Assembly: GCF_013200955.2 (NCBI RefSeq)
Contig: NZ_CP053697.2
Coordinates: 4,340,001 to 4,404,000, forward strand
Origin: Pseudomonas campi
Lineage (GTDB): Bacteria > Pseudomonadota > Gammaproteobacteria > Pseudomonadales > Pseudomonadaceae
Direction: 5' to 3'
DNA length: 64,000 bases
The first letter of the stretch is position 1. Each line of letters starts with the position of its first letter. The translations under genes were made by a program, and so were the position numbers. This document shows, piece by piece, positions 49,078-57,922 of this stretch. Below the pieces are notes generated by a model. The model ran no database searches. It had not been told where the DNA came from and saw nothing but the letters and a program-made list of their open reading frames with translations.

Positions 49078-50166
49078 TCAGCCGGCGCGCGGTACCCAGC
49101 GTCCCGCCTCGCAGACGATCCGCCCGTCCAGCTCCAGCTCGGTGAGCAGCGCCAGGGTTTCGCCCATGCTCAGGCCGCAGGCACGTGCCAGGCTTTCGCT
49201 GTTCTGCGGCGCGGCACGCAGGTGCAGCAGCAGGGGATGTTCGTCGACCGGGTCTGCAGCCGGAGCAGGCGGCACGCTCTGCCAGCCGCGCAGGGCTTCG
49301 AGGATATGTTCGATGCTTTCCACCAGAATGGCGCCATCGCGGATCAACTGGTGGCAACCGCGCGCGCCCGGATGATGGATCGAGCCCGGAATCGCATAGA
49401 CCTCGCGGCCCTGTTCGGCGGCCAGTTTGGCGGTGATCAGCGAACCACTGGAGGGGCTGGCCTCGACCACCAGTACCCCGAGCGACAAGCCACTGATGAT
49501 GCGGTTGCGCCGGGGAAAGTTGCTGGCCTGCGGCGGGCAGTCCAGCGGCAGTTCGGAGACCAGCGCGCCGCCACCTTCGATAATCCGCGTCGCCAGGCTG
49601 ACATGCCGCTGCGGATAAAGCCTGCGCAAGCCGGTACCGAGCACCGCCACCGTCTTGCCGTTGCCATCCAGTGCGCCCTGATGCGCCGCACCATCGATGC
49701 CCAGGGCCAGACCGCTGGTGATCACAAAGCCACCCCCGGCCAGGCTGCGGGCGAAGGCGTGCGCCGTATCCAGCCCTGGCCGCGAGGCGCGCCGGCTGCC
49801 GACCATGGCCAGTTGTGGCCGCTCGAGAATAGTCGGATCACCGGCGACGAACAGCAGCGGTGGCGCATCGTGCAGCTCGCCCAGCAGGGCCGGGTAGTCC
49901 GGCTGCCCCCAGAGCAGCAGGTGCTGACCGGGCTGCTCCAGCCAGGCCAGCGCCTGGGCGGCGCGCTCACGAATCAGCGCGCTGCGGCGTGGCTCGGCAC
50001 AGCCGTCCGGCAAGCCCAGCGAACGCCAGGCAGCAGCCGGCGCGCTGAGGGCAGCGGAGGCCGAGCCAAAGGCATCGAGCAGACGACGGAAACGCCGGGG
50101 ACCCAGTTCGGGCAGGCAATGCAGGCGCAGACGCGCCTCGAGTTCAGCAGGAGAGAGTGCTGGCAT
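49078..50166 (-). CDS. dprA: DNA-processing protein DprA (Smf)
   Basis: A 362-residue Rossmann-like protein that loads RecA on incoming single-stranded DNA in transformation. An N-terminal SAM-like domain (about 1-80) precedes the core, with AMVGSRRASRPGLDTAHAFA (about 122-141), GLALGIDGAAHQGAL and FPRRNRIISGLSLGVLVVEA (about 215-234). A C-terminal winged-helix domain (about 300-362) is present. ATG at 50166 follows AAGGATGATCGTC. A hairpin at 50211-50231 separates it from the LysM gene. Confidence 0.94.
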   Translation of the reverse strand: MPALSPAELEARLRLHCLPELGPRRFRRLLDAFGSASAALSAPAAAWRSLGLPDGCAEPRRSALIRERAAQALAWLEQPGQHLLLWGQPDYPALLGELHDAPPLLFVAGDPTILERPQLAMVGSRRASRPGLDTAHAFARSLAGGGFVITSGLALGIDGAAHQGALDGNGKTVAVLGTGLRRLYPQRHVSLATRIIEGGGALVSELPLDCPPQASNFPRRNRIISGLSLGVLVVEASPSSGSLITAKLAAEQGREVYAIPGSIHHPGARGCHQLIRDGAILVESIEHILEALRGWQSVPPAPAADPVDEHPLLLHLRAAPQNSESLARACGLSMGETLALLTELELDGRIVCEAGRWVPRAG

Positions 50167-50210
50167 GACGATCATCCTTGATCGGGTGACGCGGGCGGCG
50201 CAGAAAGCAG

Positions 50211-50231
50211 AACCCCCGCAGAGCGGGGGTT
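50211..50231. terminator. GC-rich hairpin between the LysM gene and dprA
   Basis: AACCCCCGC and GCGGGGGTT form a perfect 9-bp stem with loop AGA. No good T-run follows on either strand. It may attenuate readthrough from the LysM gene into dprA. Confidence 0.5.
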
Positions 50232-50238
50232 GCAGGTA

Positions 50239-51264
50239 TTACGGGTTCTTCACCTTGTCCATCAGCGCGAGGTCACGGGTGGCGTACAACACCAGACCGT
50301 AGCTGAGCTTCTCGTAGGTGCGGAACACCATCATCAGGCCGGCACGCTCGTCCGGAATCTTCACCGATTCACCGGTGATGCGATCCCGTACGGTTTCGCC
50401 GGTCTTGTACAGGGCCAACACGTTGCCTTCGATAAGGCCATCGATCTTGCCCTTGTTGATGGTCACCACGTCGTACTGGCCGATGCGAGCTACGCCGCGC
50501 GGTACGTCGAGGATCACGCCATTGACGTCGATCGCCGGCTCGCTGGGCATGAAGGTCGAATTGATCGCCCGCTCCTCGGTGGGGAACAGGCGATCGCCCA
50601 GACGCACTTCCTGAGTCGAGCGGCGTAGGCTGACGGTAGCGATATCGCCTTCCTGGGCCACCACTTCACCGCTGCCGATATCGTCGGCGTTGATACCGAG
50701 GAATTCCTTGGTTTCCGGATCGGTGTAGATCTTGCCCTGACGGAAGATGCCATACACCGGCTCGGCCTGGTCGAACGCGCCGCGGGCATAGAGGCGGTCA
50801 CCCGCGCCACTGACCACGCGTTCGGCATTGCCCGCCACCACATAGGGCTGCTGGGCAAAATCTTCTTCGCTATCGACGATCCGATTGCTCAGCAGGAAGC
50901 TGTTGATCGCCTCCAGCGGAATGGTCGGAATTGCCTGGGCAATCGGCGTGCTGCGCACTTGCGGTGACAGCTTGATGGTGCCGCGCGACTCGCCGCGGTT
51001 GAGCACCAGACGCGGCTGGCCGTCAACGTAGATGAGACTCAGGCTATCGCCCGGGTAGATCAGATGCGGATTCTCGATCTGCGGGTTGGCGTGCCACAGT
51101 TCTGGCCATTTCCAGGGCTGGCTGAGGAACTTGCCAGAGATGTCCCAGAGTGTGTCGCCCTTGACCACGGTGTAGCGGTCCGGGTGACCTTCCTTGAGTT
51201 GCACTTCTGCCTGGGCTAGACCGCCGACGGCGAGAAGCAGCAGGGCGAGTAGTGATTTCCTCAT
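50239..51264 (-). CDS. LysM-domain envelope protein
   Basis: A 341-residue protein with a signal peptide (cleavage after LAQA, about 19). The LysM peptidoglycan-binding domain lies near 30-80 (RYTVVKGDTLWDISGKFLSQ and NPHLIYPGDSLSLI). The long C-terminal part is beta-rich without a catalytic motif (a DUF-type LysM partner domain). The ATG at 51264 has AAAGGGA upstream. Same position as PA0020 in PAO1, divergent from def. Confidence 0.88.
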   Translation of the reverse strand: MRKSLLALLLLAVGGLAQAEVQLKEGHPDRYTVVKGDTLWDISGKFLSQPWKWPELWHANPQIENPHLIYPGDSLSLIYVDGQPRLVLNRGESRGTIKLSPQVRSTPIAQAIPTIPLEAINSFLLSNRIVDSEEDFAQQPYVVAGNAERVVSGAGDRLYARGAFDQAEPVYGIFRQGKIYTDPETKEFLGINADDIGSGEVVAQEGDIATVSLRRSTQEVRLGDRLFPTEERAINSTFMPSEPAIDVNGVILDVPRGVARIGQYDVVTINKGKIDGLIEGNVLALYKTGETVRDRITGESVKIPDERAGLMMVFRTYEKLSYGLVLYATRDLALMDKVKNP

Positions 51265-51397
51265 GCGGTGAATCCCTTTATTATGTGGCTGGCGCCTGTA
51301 AGCCGCAGAATACGTGGCTTCAAAGCCGTTTTTCAAAGCTGTTCATCATCTTAGCAGCGGTTTTTGACTTTATTCCACAAGTGCATCACAAACATCT

Positions 51398-51904
51398 ATG
51401 GCGATTCTCAACATCCTCGAATTTCCCGACTCGCGCCTGCGCACCCTTGCCAAGCCGGTCACCGTATTCGACGAAGCACTGCACAAGCTGATCGACGACA
51501 TGTTCGAGACCATGTACGCCGCGCCCGGTATCGGCCTGGCCGCGACCCAGGTCAACGTACACAAGCGTCTGGTGGTGATGGACCTGTCCGAGGACAAATC
51601 CGAACCGCGGGTGTTCATCAACCCCGAGTTCGAGTCCCTCACCGAGCAGATGGATCAGTACCAGGAAGGCTGCCTGTCGGTGCCTGGCTTCTATGAAAAT
51701 GTAGACCGTCCGCAGAAAGTGCGGATCAAGGCCCAGGATCGTGACGGCAAACCCTACGAGCTGATCGCCGAAGGCCTGCTGGCGGTGTGCATCCAGCACG
51801 AGTGCGACCACCTCAACGGCAAGCTGTTCGTCGACTACCTGTCCAGCCTTAAGCGCGACCGGATCAAGAAGAAGCTGGAAAAACAGCACCGCCAGCAAGC
51901 TTGA
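51398..51904 (+). CDS. def: Peptide deformylase
   Basis: A 168-residue iron/zinc enzyme that removes the formyl group from nascent proteins. The three motifs GIGLAATQV (about 44-52), EGCLSVPGF (about 89-97, ligand Cys) and QHECDHLNGKLFVD (about 132-145, HExxH-type) are intact. It heads the def-fmt-rsmB-trkA run; fmt starts 59 bases downstream. Divergent from the LysM gene. Confidence 0.96.
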   Translation: MAILNILEFPDSRLRTLAKPVTVFDEALHKLIDDMFETMYAAPGIGLAATQVNVHKRLVVMDLSEDKSEPRVFINPEFESLTEQMDQYQEGCLSVPGFYENVDRPQKVRIKAQDRDGKPYELIAEGLLAVCIQHECDHLNGKLFVDYLSSLKRDRIKKKLEKQHRQQA

Positions 51905-51963
51905 CCCCGTTCCCCAAAGGCTTGCTCCGGCAAGCCTTTTTCTTTTCCAGCAGTGAGTGATCC

Positions 51964-52896
51964 ATGCGTATCGTCTTTGCCGGCACCCCGGAATTCGCCG
52001 CCCAGCACCTGCAGGCCCTGCTCGACGCCGGTCGCCAGATCGTCGCCGTCTACACCCAGCCGGACCGCCCGGCCGGACGCGGACAGAAGCTCGCGCCCAG
52101 CCCGGTCAAGCAACTGGCGCTGCAACATGGGATTGCCGTGTACCAGCCGCAGACCCTGCGTGACCCGGCCGCCCAGGCCGAACTGGCCGCGCTCAAGCCG
52201 GACCTGATGGTGGTGGTGGCCTACGGCCTGATCCTGCCGCAGGTGGTACTGGACACCCCGCGCCTGGGCTGCATCAACAGCCACGCCTCCTTGCTGCCAC
52301 GCTGGCGCGGCGCGGCGCCGATCCAGCGCGCGATACAGGCTGGCGATGCCAGCTCGGGGGTTACCGTGATGCAGATGGAGGCCGGTCTGGATACCGGGCC
52401 GATGCTGCTCAAGGTCAGTACCACCATCACCGCCGCCGATACCGGCGGCAGCCTGCACGACCGCCTGGCCCAGCTCGGTTCGGCGGCAGTGGTCGAGGCG
52501 GTGAGCAAGCTGGCCGCCGGCGAACTGCACGGCGAAGTGCAGGACGACAGCCAGGCCACCTACGCGCACAAGCTGAACAAGGACGAGGCGCGCCTCGACT
52601 GGAGCCGCCCGGCCGACGAACTGGAGCGCCTGATCCGCGCCTTCAACCCCTGGCCGATCTGCCACAGCACACTAAACGGCGAACCGCTGAAAGTGCTGGC
52701 CGCCAGCCTGGGCGAGGGCGCCGGCCAGCCCGGAGAGATCCTAGCGGCGAGCAAGGACGGCCTGACCGTGGCTTGCGGCACCGGCGCCCTGCGCCTGACC
52801 CGCCTGCAGCTGCCCGGTGGCAAGCCGCTGAGTTTCGCCGACCTTTACAACAGCCGCCGCGAGCAGTTCGCCGTCGGCCTGGTGCTCGGACAATGA
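51964..52896 (+). CDS. fmt: Methionyl-tRNA formyltransferase
   Basis: A 310-residue enzyme that formylates initiator Met-tRNA. N-terminal VFAGTPEFAAQHLQAL and catalytic SHASLLPRWRGAAPIQRAI (about 108-126) with INSHASLLP and the downstream GVTVMQMEAGLDTGPML are typical; the C-terminal tRNA-binding domain starts near 205. It overlaps rsmB by four bases. Confidence 0.96.
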   Translation: MRIVFAGTPEFAAQHLQALLDAGRQIVAVYTQPDRPAGRGQKLAPSPVKQLALQHGIAVYQPQTLRDPAAQAELAALKPDLMVVVAYGLILPQVVLDTPRLGCINSHASLLPRWRGAAPIQRAIQAGDASSGVTVMQMEAGLDTGPMLLKVSTTITAADTGGSLHDRLAQLGSAAVVEAVSKLAAGELHGEVQDDSQATYAHKLNKDEARLDWSRPADELERLIRAFNPWPICHSTLNGEPLKVLAASLGEGAGQPGEILAASKDGLTVACGTGALRLTRLQLPGGKPLSFADLYNSRREQFAVGLVLGQ

Positions 52897-54218
52897 ACCC
52901 ACGCCTGGCCGCCGCCCGTGCCCTGGCCGCCGTGCTAAATGGCAAGGCCTCGCTGGGCAGCAGCCTGCCGCCGCTGCTGGACAAGGTCGAGGCGCGCGAC
53001 CGCGGCCTAGCCCAAGACCTGGCCTTCGGCGCCGCGCGCTGGCAACCGCGCCTGGCCCTGCTCGCCGAGAAACTCCTGCAGAAACCGTTCAAGGCTGCCG
53101 ACCGCGATGTCGAGGCCCTGCTGCTGATCGGCCTGTACCAGCTGTTCTACACCCGCATCCCGCCCCACGCGGCGATCGGCGAGACGGTGGCCTGCGTCGA
53201 CAAGCTGAAGAAGTCCTCGCTCAAGGGCCTGCTCAACGCCGTGCTGCGCAATGCCCAGCGCGACGGCGAGGCACTCTGCGCCAGCCTGGACAAGGACCCG
53301 GTGCTGCACACCGCGCACCCGCGCTGGCTGCAGAAGCGCCTGAAGGCCGACTGGCCCGAACACTGGCAGGCCATCTGCGCCGCCAACAACGAGCATCCGC
53401 CACTGCTGCTGCGGGTCAACCGCCGCCACGGTAGCCGCGACGCCTACCTGGCCGAACTGCGCGCGGCCGGCATCGAGGCCGCGCCCTGCAGCTTCAGCCA
53501 AGACGGCATCCGCCTGCTCGCACCCTGCGATGTAAAAACCCTGCCCGGCTTCCTGGACGGCCGCCTCAGCGTGCAGGACGAAGCCGCCCAACTGGCTGCC
53601 GAACTGCTGGATCTGGCCCCCGGCCAACGGGTGCTGGATGCCTGCGCCGCACCGGGCGGCAAGACCTGCCACCTGCTCGAAGTCGAGCCGGGCCTGGGCG
53701 AAGTGGTTGCCATCGACCTGGAGTCCAGCCGCCTGCTGCGGGTGCGTGAAAACCTCGACCGCCTCGGCCTGCAGGCCACCCTGATCGCCGCCGACGGCCG
53801 CGATACCGCCAGCTGGTGGGACGGCCAGCCGTTCCAGCGCATCCTGCTGGACGCGCCCTGCTCGGCCACCGGGGTCATTCGCCGCCATCCGGATATCAAA
53901 CTGACCCGCCAGGCCGACGACATTGCCGCCCTGGCGCAGTTGCAGGGCGAACTGCTAGACGCCCTGTGGCCGACCCTGGACGTCGGCGGCGTGCTGCTCT
54001 ACGCCACCTGCTCGGTGCTGCCGCAGGAAAACAGCGACAACATCGCCGCCTTCCTCGCCCGCACTTCTGGGGCGCGCGAGCTGGATATCGCCGGCGCGCC
54101 TGGACAACCGACCGCCGGCCTGAAAACCACCCATGGCCGCCAGTTGCTACCGCAAGTCGACGGCCACGATGGCTTCTACTATGCCAAGCTGATCAAGATC
54201 GCCGCGTCACGCGGCTAA
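52893..54218 (+). CDS. rsmB: 16S rRNA m5C967 methyltransferase RsmB (Sun)
   Basis: A 441-residue enzyme. An N-terminal NusB-like RNA-binding domain (about 1-140, with VEALLLIGLYQLFYTRIP) precedes the SAM-dependent methyltransferase fold: LDACAAPGGKTCHLLE (about 248-263), catalytic PCSATGVIRRHPDIK (about 328) and YATCSVLPQENSDN (about 371), the two cysteines of m5C enzymes. Start overlaps the fmt stop (ATGA); trkA begins 12 bases downstream. Confidence 0.95.
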   Translation: MNPRLAAARALAAVLNGKASLGSSLPPLLDKVEARDRGLAQDLAFGAARWQPRLALLAEKLLQKPFKAADRDVEALLLIGLYQLFYTRIPPHAAIGETVACVDKLKKSSLKGLLNAVLRNAQRDGEALCASLDKDPVLHTAHPRWLQKRLKADWPEHWQAICAANNEHPPLLLRVNRRHGSRDAYLAELRAAGIEAAPCSFSQDGIRLLAPCDVKTLPGFLDGRLSVQDEAAQLAAELLDLAPGQRVLDACAAPGGKTCHLLEVEPGLGEVVAIDLESSRLLRVRENLDRLGLQATLIAADGRDTASWWDGQPFQRILLDAPCSATGVIRRHPDIKLTRQADDIAALAQLQGELLDALWPTLDVGGVLLYATCSVLPQENSDNIAAFLARTSGARELDIAGAPGQPTAGLKTTHGRQLLPQVDGHDGFYYAKLIKIAASRG

Positions 54219-54230
54219 TGGAGTGATCGC

Positions 54231-55604
54231 GTGAAAATCATCATTCTCGGTGCCGGCCAGGTCGGCGGCACATTGGCGGAACACCTGGCCGGCGAGGCCA
54301 ACGACATCACCGTGGTCGACACCGATGCCGACCGCCTGCGCGACCTCGGCGACCGCCTGGATATCCGCACCGTGGTCGGCCGTGGCTCCTTCCCCACCGT
54401 GCTGCGCCAGGCCGGGGCCGACGACGCCGACATGCTGGTGGCGGTGACCAACAGCGACGAAGTCAACATGATCGCCTGCCAGGTCGCCTACACCCTGTTC
54501 CACACCCCGACCAAGATCGCCCGCGTGCGCGAAGCCGCCTACCTGACTCGCGCCGGTCTGTTCGACAACGAGGCGATCCCGGTCGACGTGCTGATCAGCC
54601 CCGAGCAGGTGGTGACCAACTACATCAAGCGCCTGATCGAATACCCCGGCGCCCTGCAGGTCATCGACTTCGCCGAGGGCAAGGCCCAGCTGGTGGCGGT
54701 CAAGGCCTACTACGGTGGTCCGCTGGTCGGCCAGCAGCTCAAGCAGCTGCGCCAGCACATGCCCAACGTCGACACCCGGGTGGCGGCGATCTTCCGCCGC
54801 AACCGGCCGATCATGCCGCAGGGCGACACGGTGATCGAAGCCGACGACGAGGTGTTCTTCATCGCCGCCAAGGCACATATCCGCGCGGTAATGAGCGAGA
54901 TGCGCCGTCTCGAAGACAGCTACAAGAAGGTGGTGATCGCCGGCGGCGGACACATCGGCGAGCGCCTGGCCGAGGCCATCGAGAGCCGCTACCAGGTGAA
55001 AATCATCGAGATGAACCCGGCGCGCTGCCGCTACCTCTCGGAGAACCTGGAGAGCACCATCGTCCTCCAGGGCAGCGCCTCCGACCGCGACCTGCTGGTG
55101 GAAGAGAACATCAACGATGCCGACATCTTCCTGGCCCTGACCAACGACGACGAGGCCAACATTATGTCGTCGCTGCTGGCCAAGCGCCTCGGCGCGCGCA
55201 AGGTGATGACCATCATCAACAACCCGGCCTATGTCGACCTGGTCCAGGGCGGCGATATCGACATTGCCATCAGCCCGCAGCTGGCCACCATCGGCACCCT
55301 GCTGACCCACGTGCGCCGTGGCGACATCCAGAGTGTGCACTCGCTGCGCCGCGGTGCGGCGGAAGCCATCGAGGCCATCGCCCACGGCGACGCTAAATCG
55401 AGCAAGGTAGTCGGGCGGATGATCGAGGAAATTGCCCTGCCGCCAGGCACCACCATCGGCGCGATCATCCGCGACGAGGAAGTGCTGATCGCCCACGACG
55501 ACACCCTGATCGAATCGGGTGACCATGTGATCCTGTTCCTGGTCGACAAGAAGTACATCCGCGACGTCGAGCGTCTGTTCCAGGTCGGTCTGACCTTCTT
55601 CTGA
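54231..55604 (+). CDS. trkA: Trk system potassium uptake NAD-binding protein TrkA
   Basis: A 457-residue cytosolic regulatory subunit of the Trk K+ transporter. Two RCK modules are seen: IILGAGQVGGTLAEHLAGEA (about 3-22) and VIAGGGHIGERLAEAIESRY (about 235-254), each a Rossmann NAD(H)-binding unit followed by a TrkA-C domain. The start is a GTG with GGAG upstream. Last of the fmt-rsmB-trkA run. Confidence 0.96.
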   Translation: MKIIILGAGQVGGTLAEHLAGEANDITVVDTDADRLRDLGDRLDIRTVVGRGSFPTVLRQAGADDADMLVAVTNSDEVNMIACQVAYTLFHTPTKIARVREAAYLTRAGLFDNEAIPVDVLISPEQVVTNYIKRLIEYPGALQVIDFAEGKAQLVAVKAYYGGPLVGQQLKQLRQHMPNVDTRVAAIFRRNRPIMPQGDTVIEADDEVFFIAAKAHIRAVMSEMRRLEDSYKKVVIAGGGHIGERLAEAIESRYQVKIIEMNPARCRYLSENLESTIVLQGSASDRDLLVEENINDADIFLALTNDDEANIMSSLLAKRLGARKVMTIINNPAYVDLVQGGDIDIAISPQLATIGTLLTHVRRGDIQSVHSLRRGAAEAIEAIAHGDAKSSKVVGRMIEEIALPPGTTIGAIIRDEEVLIAHDDTLIESGDHVILFLVDKKYIRDVERLFQVGLTFF

Positions 55605-55614
55605 GGCCGCGTCC

Positions 55615-55953
55615 ATGACCACACCGGATAGCCTGGAAAAGCTGCTGGCCAAGGGCGTCGACAACGCCCTGCTGCGCTTCGGCCTGGGCAAGGGCTACCT
55701 GGATGCCGGGGCGCCGGCGCGGGCTGCCGAGCACCTGCAAAAGTGCCTGGGTTTCGACCCCAACTATTCGGCGGCGTGGAAGCTGCTCGGGCAGGCCTGC
55801 CAGCGCCAGGGCCTCGGCGAAGAAGCCCGCCAGGCCTGGCACAACGGCCTGGAAGTGGCACGCAAGCGCGGCGACAAGCAGACGGAAAAGGAAATGCTGG
55901 TGTTTCTGCGGCGCCTGGAGAAGGCGGCCGGTCAGGACGGTGGAGCCCCGTAG
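55615..55953 (+). CDS. Tetratricopeptide repeat protein
   Basis: A 112-residue soluble protein with about two TPR-like units: LRFGLGKGYLDAGAPARAAEHLQKCLGFDP (about 21-50) and AAWKLLGQACQRQGLGEEARQAWHNGLEVA (about 53-82). It begins ten bases after the trkA stop, so it is probably cotranscribed. Its TAG stop codon (55951-55953) is the second to fourth base of a GTAGGGTGC palindrome, so the repeat fixes its C-terminus (GGAP). A partner-binding role is likely; function unknown. Confidence 0.8.
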   Translation: MTTPDSLEKLLAKGVDNALLRFGLGKGYLDAGAPARAAEHLQKCLGFDPNYSAAWKLLGQACQRQGLGEEARQAWHNGLEVARKRGDKQTEKEMLVFLRRLEKAAGQDGGAP

Positions 55954-56010
55954 GGTGCCGCGCGCACCATTGGCATCTGTGGGTTTCCCGGTGCGCACGG
56001 CGCACCCTAC
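55950..56010. repeat. GTAGGGTGC palindrome overlapping the TPR gene stop
   Basis: Left arm GTAGGGTGCCGCGCGCACC (55950-55968) pairs, with an indel, with GGTGCGCACGGCGCACCCTA (55990-56009). It lies between the TPR gene and the convergent PilZ gene. Confidence 0.65.
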
Positions 56011-56019
56011 ACGCAGCCC

Positions 56020-56286
56020 TTAGTCGCGCTGGAAGATCAGCGCTACCCCACTGGGCTCGAAGCGCACCACTTCCATCTGCACCACCGGCGCCTCCATGGG
56101 CAGGCCTTGCACCTGGCCGCTGACCAGTTCGCCGATCTGCAGCAGGCGCTGGGCATCGTCGATCACCACGAACACGCCACTCTCGGAAATGTCGCGGGTG
56201 GTCACCAGCATCTGGCCGTGCACCGGATGGTCGATGCGCAGCTGGACCTTGAGCGGGGTGCGATTGTGCTCGCGCTTGTTGTCCAT
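56020..56286 (-). CDS. PilZ-domain protein, putative cyclic di-GMP receptor
   Basis: An 88-residue single-domain PilZ protein. The RxxxR motif (R5-x3-R9, KREHNR) and DxSxxG (D32-S34-G37, DISESG) needed for cyclic di-GMP binding are intact. Single-domain PilZ proteins relay second-messenger level to motility or exopolysaccharide targets. It corresponds in position to PA0012. The partner is unknown. Starts with good upstream spacing but a weak ribosome-binding site. Confidence 0.85.
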   Translation of the reverse strand: MDNKREHNRTPLKVQLRIDHPVHGQMLVTTRDISESGVFVVIDDAQRLLQIGELVSGQVQGLPMEAPVVQMEVVRFEPSGVALIFQRD

Positions 56287-56346
56287 GCCTGTCCTGTCGT
56301 GAGCCAGTGGTAAGTGTTCAGACGTTAATAGCTATCGGCCGCGGCA

Positions 56347-57234
56347 TCAATACCACTTCTTCTCGCCAGGCGGGCGCTTCTTGAAACGCTTCATGCTCCA
56401 CATGTACTGGCTGGGGTAGGCCCGCACATAGCGTTCGATCACTTCGCTCATGGCCGCCACGCCTTGTTCCACGTTGTCGCTGTACATGCCTTCGGGCGCC
56501 GCTTCGAGTATCACCTTGTAGCCGGAGCCATCGCCCAGGCGCACGGCATGCAGGAATACCCCCACTGCCTTGCCCCCGGCCAGCATATTGGGCACGAACT
56601 TGCTGGTCAGTGCCTGGGTGGCGCAGAAAGGCACGAACACGCCACTCGACAGGCTCGGCTCCGGGTCGGCCGGAATGCCTACGGCGCCGCCGCGACGCAC
56701 TTCCTTGATCACGCTGAGAATGCCTTCCTTGGTCGAGGCCGCGACCTTGTTGCCCATCTGCACGCGCTGCTTTTGCAGCAGTTCATCGACCGCCTTGAGC
56801 TTGGGCGGGCGGTAGAAAATGATCGGTTTGCACTGGGCGCAGTAGAAGTGGTTGAGCACCTCCCAGTTGCCCAGATGGCTGGTGATGCCGACCACGCCCT
56901 TGCCGGAAGCCAGCGCCGCTTGCAGCACCTCCAGGCCTTCGACTTCGCGCACCAGATCGATGGACCTCTGTGCCGGCCAGATCCACGCGCAGGCGCTTTC
57001 AGTGAAGGTGCGCCCGATATCCATCAGCGCCCGGCCGAGCAGTTGCTCCAGCTCGGCCGGTGACAGCTCGGGAAAGCACTTGGCCAGGTTGATTCGCGCC
57101 ACCTCGCGGGAGCTATTGGGCAATTTCCACATCAACCAACCGATTGCAGCGCCCACCGCCTGCACGGCGCGCCAGGGCAGCAGGGCGAACAAGCGCAGAA
57201 AGCCGACGACCAGGGCGCCTTTGAACTTCTCCAC
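56347..57234 (-). CDS. htrB: Lipid A lauroyl acyltransferase (HtrB/LpxL family)
   Basis: A 295-residue inner-membrane secondary acyltransferase. After a membrane anchor (GALVVGFLRLFALLPWRAVQ) comes the catalytic HX4D/E site in TSHLGNWEV (about 124-132) and the further block FYRPPKLKAVDELLQ. It would add a secondary acyl chain to lipid A. GTG at 57234 is chosen because CAGGAG lies seven bases upstream and the following MEKFKGAL-type N-terminus is conserved. Upstream frame extension is not. Confidence 0.9.
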   Translation of the reverse strand: MEKFKGALVVGFLRLFALLPWRAVQAVGAAIGWLMWKLPNSSREVARINLAKCFPELSPAELEQLLGRALMDIGRTFTESACAWIWPAQRSIDLVREVEGLEVLQAALASGKGVVGITSHLGNWEVLNHFYCAQCKPIIFYRPPKLKAVDELLQKQRVQMGNKVAASTKEGILSVIKEVRRGGAVGIPADPEPSLSSGVFVPFCATQALTSKFVPNMLAGGKAVGVFLHAVRLGDGSGYKVILEAAPEGMYSDNVEQGVAAMSEVIERYVRAYPSQYMWSMKRFKKRPPGEKKWY

Positions 57235-57289
57235 GAGCAACTCCTGAGGGGAAAGAGGGCGGGCATTGTAACGACTGTGCGCGTGCGCT

Positions 57290-57841
57290 TCAGCTGCGCA
57301 GTGTGTGGTAGCGATCGCAGTCGGTGGTGTGGTCCATGACCATGCCGGCCGCCTGCATGTAGGCATAGCAGATGGTCGGGCCGACGAAGGTGAAGCCAAG
57401 CTTCTTCAGCGCCTTGCTCATCGCCTCGGCCTGCGCCGTGACCGCGGGTACCTCGCCGCGCCCGCTGAAATGGTTGATCTTCGGCACCCCACCGACAAAC
57501 GACCAGAGCAACTCCACCGGGTCCTCCAGCTTGAGCCAGGCCTGGGCATTCTGCCGCGCGGCCTTGAGCTTGAGGCGGTTACGGATGATGCCGGGGTCCT
57601 GCATCAAGTGCTCGATTTCCTCGTCGCTCATCTGCGCCAGGCGCTGCACCTCGAAACCCCACAGCACTTCACGGTAGCGCGCACGCTTCTTCAGCACGGT
57701 GATCCACGACAGGCCGGCCTGGAAACCTTCCAGTAACAGCAGCTCGAACAGACGCTGGGGATCGCGCAGCGGCACCCCCCATTCCTGGTCGTGATAGGCG
57801 ATGTACAGCGGGTCGTCGTTGCACCAGAAGCAGCGTGGCAT
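57290..57841 (-). CDS. tag: DNA-3-methyladenine glycosylase I
   Basis: A 183-residue HhH-superfamily repair glycosylase that removes 3-methyladenine. RCFWCNDDPLYIAYHDQEWG (about 3-22) gives the first zinc ligands (Cys), and DHTTDCDRYH near the C-terminus gives the His/Cys zinc-snap partners. LEGFQAGLSWITVLKKR (about 38-54) is the base-binding core. ATG at 57841 has AAGGAAGG upstream. Divergent from glyQ. Confidence 0.95.
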   Translation of the reverse strand: MPRCFWCNDDPLYIAYHDQEWGVPLRDPQRLFELLLLEGFQAGLSWITVLKKRARYREVLWGFEVQRLAQMSDEEIEHLMQDPGIIRNRLKLKAARQNAQAWLKLEDPVELLWSFVGGVPKINHFSGRGEVPAVTAQAEAMSKALKKLGFTFVGPTICYAYMQAAGMVMDHTTDCDRYHTLRS

Positions 57842-57877
57842 GGGGCCTTCCTTGCGCTTTCCGCAGAATTGATCGGG

Positions 57878-57883
57878 TATACT
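57878..57883 (+). promoter_or_regulatory. Candidate -10 of the glyQS promoter
   Basis: TATACT lies 40 bases before the glyQ start in the tag-glyQ divergent gap. No strong -35 is seen at 16-18 bases, so confidence is low. Confidence 0.35.
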
Positions 57884-57922
57884 GCCCGGCTTTATGCCCA
57901 AGCCTCGATACCGGTGAAATTC

